From Oscillospiraceae bacterium (GTDB lineage: Bacteria; Bacillota; Clostridia; Saccharofermentanales; Saccharofermentanaceae), in assembly GCA_902767145.1 (NCBI GenBank), contig CACXGG010000066.1:1-9617 (forward strand): DNA of 9,617 nucleotides, given 5' to 3'. Below the pieces are notes generated by a model. It did no database searches, was not told the origin of the DNA, and saw only the letters and a program-made list of their open reading frames with translations. The position numbers and the translations under genes are program-made. Shown here in pieces: positions 6,134-9,617 of this stretch; positions within the stretch are counted from its first letter, which is position 1; every line of letters starts with the position of its first letter.

Positions 6134-6688
6134 TTACTGCTCAAAGCTCTTAAGGATCTTTTCCTTAAAATCCGACTCCTCCAGAGAGAAGATGCAGCCG
6201 CAGTATTTCTGCCTGTATAGGCCAATGTCCCTGGCCATGTTCTGGCCTTTACGGAAACCTTCCCTGAAGTCGTGATATTCAAAATCAATGTGATACTTTT
6301 CGGCCTTAGCCTTACCGGCGCCGATGATGGCCTCATGGTTCTGGTAAGGGCTTACCAGGAGCGTGGTGGAAAAAGCATCATATCCGTTTTCGCTGGCATA
6401 TCTGGCAGCTTCGTCAAGTCTTACGTCATAGCACATAAGGCATCTGCTCTTGAATTCCTTCAGGTACTCTTCACTCTTCCAGTACTCTTCCCTGCAGTCA
6501 CCCTCGGCAATGAGCTTTACATTATAATGGTCTGCTGCCTTGTGAAGGTTCTCCAGGCGTCTGTCCCACTCAAACTGCGGGTGGATATTGGGATTGAACC
6601 AGAAAAGATCCAGCTCCCTTCCGCTTTCCAGAAGAAAGTCCACGGGGTACATGGAACAGGGACCGCAGCAGGCGTGAAGCAGCAGCAT
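6134..6688 (-). CDS. queH: Epoxyqueuosine reductase QueH
   Basis: QueH reduces epoxyqueuosine to queuosine in the wobble base of tRNA Asp, Asn, His and Tyr, and is the cobalamin-independent alternative to QueG. The 184 residues show the family's (DUF208) cysteine motifs: HACCGPCS at 5-12 (C7, C8, C11), RCLMCY at 82-87 (C83, C86) and YRQKYCGC at 158-165 (C163, C165). The family is known to bind an iron-sulfur cluster and a second metal through such cysteines. FNPNIHPQFEWDRR (31-44) and STTLLVSPYQNHE (107-119) are also typical. The length is normal. The ATG overlaps the ruvB stop by one base (TAATG), so translation is coupled; GAGGAAGG upstream is the SD. Queuosine genes near ruvAB are common in bacteria (for example queA-tgt); here queH takes that place, and no other queuosine gene is in the window. 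Confidence 0.95.
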   Translation of the reverse strand: MLLLHACCGPCSMYPVDFLLESGRELDLFWFNPNIHPQFEWDRRLENLHKAADHYNVKLIAEGDCREEYWKSEEYLKEFKSRCLMCYDVRLDEAARYASENGYDAFSTTLLVSPYQNHEAIIGAGKAKAEKYHIDFEYHDFREGFRKGQNMARDIGLYRQKYCGCIFSLEESDFKEKILKSFEQ

Positions 6689-7770
6689 TACTGACCTTCC
6701 TCCGTAAGTAGCGAATCGATGCTTATATTATCCATAGCAGCCTTATTCCTGGTGTAGAAAGACGGGGGAACAGTAAGTCCAAGATGTTCGAAGGACCTCT
6801 GTGTGAGGACTCTTCCCCTGGGAGTCTTGGCCAGGAATCCGTTCTGCAGAAGGAATGGCTCGTAGACATCCTCGATGGTTACGGGATCTTCACCTGTTAT
6901 GGCAGCCAGGGTCTCTAATCCGACAGGACCGCCCTTAAAGATATCGGCTATGGCCATGAGGATCCTTCTGTCCACGGAATCAAGTCCGATCTCATCAATA
7001 TCAAGTGCCTTAAGGCCGAAGTCTGCTACTTCCTTATCGATGATATCCTTGTCGAGATGAGCGGCATAATCCCTCATCCTCTTAAGGAGCCTGATGGCGA
7101 TCCTGGGCGTCCCCCTCGATCTGCAGGCAATATCCTTAAGTCCTTCCTCGTCTGCCCGGATACCAAGAAGATCAGCATCCCTCTTAAGGATCTGCATCAG
7201 GTCTTCGGGCTCATAGAGCTCAAGGCGGTGGATCATTCCGAACCTGTCCCTTAAAGGCGCTGAGAGCATACCTGCTCTGGTGGTGGCACCTACTAATGTG
7301 AAGTGGGGCAGATCGAGCCTTACGGATCTGGCTGAAGGGCCTTTACCGATCATGAGGTCGAGGCAGTAATCCTCCATGGCTGGATAGAGAACTTCCTCTA
7401 CGCTCTTATTTAATCTGTGGATCTCATCGATGAACAGGACTTCGTTCTCGTTCAGGTTTGTAAGGATGGCAGCAAGATCTCCGGCCTTCTCTATGGAAGG
7501 ACCTGTGGTAATATGCATGCCTACTCCCATCTCAGAAGCGATGATACCGGCAAGGGTAGTCTTTCCAAGGCCCGGAGGGCCATAAAGGAGAACATGGTCT
7601 AATGCCTCTTCTCTCTTCTTTGCGCCGTCGATAAAGATCTTAAGGTTCTCCTTGACCTTTGTCTGACCGCTGTATTCTTCGAAGGTAATGGGCCTTAAGC
7701 TCTTCTCATCCCTGTCGTCGAACTGTTTCTGGCGTCCTATTATCCTCTCTTCATCTTCGTAATCGAACAT
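6688..7770 (-). CDS. ruvB: Holliday junction branch migration helicase RuvB
   Basis: RuvB is the AAA+ motor that forms hexameric rings on both sides of a RuvA-bound Holliday junction and pumps DNA to move the branch point. Seen in the 360 residues: the RuvB N-terminal [11 protein letters not shown] (26-36), Walker A GPPGLGKT (64-71), Walker B LFIDEIH (112-118), sensor 1 GATTRAG (161-167), the arginine-finger region LRDRFG with R174, sensor 2 [12 protein letters not shown] (about 220-231), and the winged-helix C-terminus with [14 protein letters not shown] (about 310-323). It is slightly longer than usual (about 330-350), with extra residues at both ends. The start lies three bases after the ruvA stop, and the SD GAGGT sits in the last ruvA codons, so the two subunits are made together. 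Confidence 0.98.
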   Translation of the reverse strand: MFDYEDEERIIGRQKQFDDRDEKSLRPITFEEYSGQTKVKENLKIFIDGAKKREEALDHVLLYGPPGLGKTTLAGIIASEMGVGMHITTGPSIEKAGDLAAILTNLNENEVLFIDEIHRLNKSVEEVLYPAMEDYCLDLMIGKGPSARSVRLDLPHFTLVGATTRAGMLSAPLRDRFGMIHRLELYEPEDLMQILKRDADLLGIRADEEGLKDIACRSRGTPRIAIRLLKRMRDYAAHLDKDIIDKEVADFGLKALDIDEIGLDSVDRRILMAIADIFKGGPVGLETLAAITGEDPVTIEDVYEPFLLQNGFLAKTPRGRVLTQRSFEHLGLTVPPSFYTRNKAAMDNISIDSLLTEEGQ

Positions 7771-7773
7771 CTT

Positions 7774-8361
7774 TTACCTCGCAAGGCTCCTTAAAGCTTT
7801 TCTTATAAGATCCTGAAGACTGATATCATCCTCATATGCGGCATTTACTGCAGTTGCAGCATCAGCCTCCTTATAACCGAGAACTGTCAGTGCTTCAACG
7901 GCATCTGCGGCAACTCCCGAAGTAACGGGAGAGGCAGCCTTACCTGCTGAAGATACATTCTTGAGCTTATCCTTAAGTTCCAGAACGATCCTCTCTGCGC
8001 CCTTCTTACCTAATCCCTTGACACCTGTCAGAGCCTGGATATCTCCGCTCAGGACTGCAAGGGCAAGCCTGTCAGGCTCGATCTGTGCACAGATGGACTG
8101 GGCCACCTTGGGACCTACTCCCTTGACGTTGTCGATAAGAAGAAGGAACATATCCTTCTGCTCAGGTCCTGAAAAGCCGTAAAGGGAGATATCATCCTCC
8201 TTAACGCTCTGATAGAGCCAGATCGTTGTCTTCTCTCCTTCGTGTCCCAGCTTCGATGAGATGGCGAAGGGGCACTTGATCTCATAACCAATGTCATTAT
8301 TTTCGATAACGACGATATCGTCTGTTCTCTTTATAAGTATGCCCTTTATATAAGAATACAT
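7774..8361 (-). CDS. ruvA: Holliday junction branch migration protein RuvA
   Basis: RuvA tetramers bind the four-way junction and load RuvB. Seen in the 195 residues: an N-terminal OB-fold domain (1-65, MYSYIKG start and LYGF at 60-63), two helix-hairpin-helix motifs that grip the DNA backbone (VKGVGPKVAQSI at 79-90 and VKGLGKKGAERIV at 114-126), a flexible Ala/Ser-rich linker (about 135-150), and the RuvB-contacting C-terminal domain (150-195, AVEALTVLGYKEADA). The length is normal. A strong SD, GGAGG, lies just before the ATG; the gap to ruvC is 12 bases. Confidence 0.97.
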   Translation of the reverse strand: MYSYIKGILIKRTDDIVVIENNDIGYEIKCPFAISSKLGHEGEKTTIWLYQSVKEDDISLYGFSGPEQKDMFLLLIDNVKGVGPKVAQSICAQIEPDRLALAVLSGDIQALTGVKGLGKKGAERIVLELKDKLKNVSSAGKAASPVTSGVAADAVEALTVLGYKEADAATAVNAAYEDDISLQDLIRKALRSLAR

Positions 8362-8373
8362 ATTTCCTCCGGT

Positions 8374-8934
8374 TTACATATATCCGTTGCGCTTGCTGTA
8401 GCCGTATCTTCCGTACTGATATCCGGAAACGGCCTTGCCTGCGAAGTCTGTGCCCGTATGGGCAAGACAGATGGCGATGGCAAGAGCATCCGTAACATCA
8501 TCGGGCTTAGGCATCTCCTTGAGCCCTAATAATGATTTTACCATTTGTGATACCTGATTCTTATCAGCTTTTCCATAGCCTGTGACAGCCAGCTTGACCT
8601 GACCGGGCGTAAATTCATATACAGGGATATTGAGCCTGGCAGCTTCCACCAGGACGACTCCCCTGGCCTGTGCAGTTCCGATGGCAGTAGTCTTGTTATG
8701 CATAAGAAAGAGTTCCTCCACCGACATATAATCAGGCTTATATGTCTCAAGGATCCCCCTGATCTGCTGATTTATGGTAAGAAGCCTGTCCGGAAACTCC
8801 ACTCCCGCCTTGGTAGTGATGGCACCGTAATCGATGCACTTCAGCCTGCTTCCGGTCTTGGAGATTATCCCGTATCCGGTGATAGCATATCCCGGATCTA
8901 TCCCGATATAAGTTTTGGTAACGGGCTCAGCCAT
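8374..8934 (-). CDS. ruvC: Crossover junction endodeoxyribonuclease RuvC
   Basis: RuvC is a dimeric, metal-dependent nuclease that cuts Holliday junctions symmetrically and completes recombination with RuvAB. The RNase-H-like fold is clear: GIDPGYAITGYG at 11-22 with D13, DYMSVEELF at 68-76 with E73, the conserved GTAQARGV (86-93) and EFTPGQVKLAVTGYGKADK (107-125), and PDDVTDALAIAI at 144-155 with D146 and D149. These match the four catalytic acids D7, E66, D138 and D141 of the E. coli enzyme. At 186 residues it is longer than usual (about 160-175) because of a Tyr/Gly-rich tail at 171-186. It is the first gene of the operon, with SD GAGAGGT five bases before the start and a near-consensus promoter 35 bases upstream. 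Confidence 0.97.
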   Translation of the reverse strand: MAEPVTKTYIGIDPGYAITGYGIISKTGSRLKCIDYGAITTKAGVEFPDRLLTINQQIRGILETYKPDYMSVEELFLMHNKTTAIGTAQARGVVLVEAARLNIPVYEFTPGQVKLAVTGYGKADKNQVSQMVKSLLGLKEMPKPDDVTDALAIAICLAHTGTDFAGKAVSGYQYGRYGYSKRNGYM

Positions 8935-8968
8935 CTTTACCTCTCTTCATAAGTGAACATTTGTTTGT

Positions 8969-8997
8969 AGTATATATATATTATTCTATTATGTCAA
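8969..8997 (-). promoter_or_regulatory. Sigma-A promoter of the ruvC-ruvA-ruvB-queH-HAD operon
   Basis: On the minus strand, TTGACA (8997-8992, exact -35) is followed by a 17-base spacer and TATACT (8974-8969, five of six for -10). Transcription would start near 8962, giving a leader of about 28 bases to the ruvC ATG. The -35 box lies in the last codons of the upstream phosphorylase gene (ATT GAC ATA), and the spacer contains its stop codon and a TA dinucleotide run. No LexA/DinR-like operator was recognised around it. Confidence 0.85.
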
Positions 8998-9617
8998 TTA
9001 CAGCCTTACGGGGTTCGGGCTTCTCTTTGGAATAGCTGTAAGCGCTCTGGACCAGCTCCATGATGTCGTAGAGCTTATCGTCCTCCTCCTGCCTGTTCTC
9101 GCCTCTGCAGAGGGAACATATGACATCTCCCTTCCTGACCCTGTCTCCAACCTTCACATAGAAACAGATGCCGGCACCGTAATCGATCTCATCAGTCTTC
9201 TGAAGCCTTCCGGCACCGAGAAGGACTGAAGCATGACCGATGGTATCCGCCTGGATCCCGGAGATATATCCGTCTTCCTCTGCGTGGATACGGAGTTCCT
9301 CAAAGGGCTTTTCCTTATAGACCGGCATACCATTCTCCATAACATGTCCGCCCTGGGAAAGTATGAGTTCATAATACTTGGAAAGAGCCGAATTATCAGA
9401 GAGCCTTTTCTTACATTCCTCCACGAGTGCCTCGTGATCCATCCCCTCATTCTTTCCTGCAAGGGTGATCATCTTAGCGGCGATATTACAGACTGTCTCC
9501 ACCACATCAGGTGCGCCCTTGCCACGGAGGGTATCGAAGACTTCCATCATCTCCAGTGTGTTTCCGCAGGTCCTGCCCAGAGGCTGGTCCATATCCGTAA
9601 TAAGAGCCACCGTCTTC
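8981..9617 (-). CDS. pdp: Pyrimidine-nucleoside phosphorylase (thymidine/uridine phosphorylase family), 5'-truncated by the window edge
   Basis: The frame is open through the right edge (last full codon at 9616); 211 C-terminal residues of an enzyme usually about 430 long are visible. It splits thymidine, deoxyuridine or uridine with phosphate into base and (deoxy)ribose-1-phosphate, for pyrimidine salvage and sugar use. The fragment opens with KTVALITDMDQPLG, a family landmark near the middle of the protein, followed by the C-terminal alpha/beta domain: GKGAPDVVETV, the SQGG segment, GYISGIQADTIGHASVLLGAGR, and the closing DEIDYGAGICFYVKVGDRVRKGD, which resembles a lipoyl/biotinyl-like fold. 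Family members of Gram-positives are mostly pdp; deoA is the alternative name, and the active-site residues that would help separate them lie outside the window. The GTG at 9610 is an internal codon, not the start. No terminator separates it from ruvC. Confidence 0.93.
   Translation of the reverse strand, partial: KTVALITDMDQPLGRTCGNTLEMMEVFDTLRGKGAPDVVETVCNIAAKMITLAGKNEGMDHEALVEECKKRLSDNSALSKYYELILSQGGHVMENGMPVYKEKPFEELRIHAEEDGYISGIQADTIGHASVLLGAGRLQKTDEIDYGAGICFYVKVGDRVRKGDVICSLCRGENRQEEDDKLYDIMELVQSAYSYSKEKPEPRKAVIDIIE

Noticed and set aside
6127..6336. N-terminal extension of the HAD hydrolase into queH
   Set aside because: The translated extension is Arg/Ser-rich and unlike any HAD N-terminus, and it overlaps conserved queH coding sequence; the HAD fold begins right after ATG at 6126.

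Overview
The window looks like chromosomal housekeeping DNA from an anaerobic member of the Clostridia (Bacillota), possibly Lachnospiraceae-like or a related gut or rumen lineage. The evidence is consistent but indirect. The ribose-phosphate pyrophosphokinase is of the longer clostridial type. RuvC is present, whereas Bacilli use RecU. Ribosome binding sites are strong GGAGG types. The lipoprotein has an E/T-rich linker of the sort common in gut Clostridia. I did not identify genus or species.

Layout, left to right. Positions 1-729 (+) hold the 3' part of prs (PRPP synthesis), closed by a hairpin that can also end the convergent gene at 790-1191 (-), a small Mrr-type nuclease-fold protein with a C-terminal membrane helix. 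A divergent intergenic region follows, with an extended -10 promoter and a strong SD. It drives a two-gene unit: a 113-residue basic protein with two membrane helices (1308-1649), overlapping by one base the start of rqcH (1649-3553), the ribosome-associated quality-control factor that adds C-terminal Ala tails to stalled chains. A perfect 13-bp hairpin lies in the convergent gap after rqcH.

Everything from 3682 to the right edge is on the minus strand. Read in its own direction, it begins with the 3' half of a pyrimidine-nucleoside phosphorylase gene (9617-8981). A near-consensus sigma-A promoter starts inside the last codons of that gene and drives ruvC-ruvA-ruvB-queH-HAD hydrolase. These five genes are separated by -1 to 12 bases, so they very probably form one operon. 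It links Holliday-junction processing (RuvABC) with the last step of queuosine synthesis (QueH) and a small phosphatase/phosphomutase-like protein. No terminator is visible after the HAD gene. Fifty-one bases on come a flavin split-barrel (PNPOx-family) gene and, 9 bases after it, a secreted, very acidic lipoprotein with a poly-glutamate tract and a C-terminal C-type-lectin-like domain. A short sequence just after the HAD stop codon is perfectly complementary to the SD of the PNPOx gene, so translation of that gene from read-through transcripts could be damped.

I found no CRISPR array, tRNA, rRNA, insertion sequence or phage gene. The points most worth a second look are the lectin-like lipoprotein, the SD-sequestering inverted repeat, the membrane protein coupled to rqcH, the E97-R98 variant of the RqcH DR motif, and the TA-repeat spacer of the ruv promoter. 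I do not see convincing evidence for a wholly new multi-gene system.
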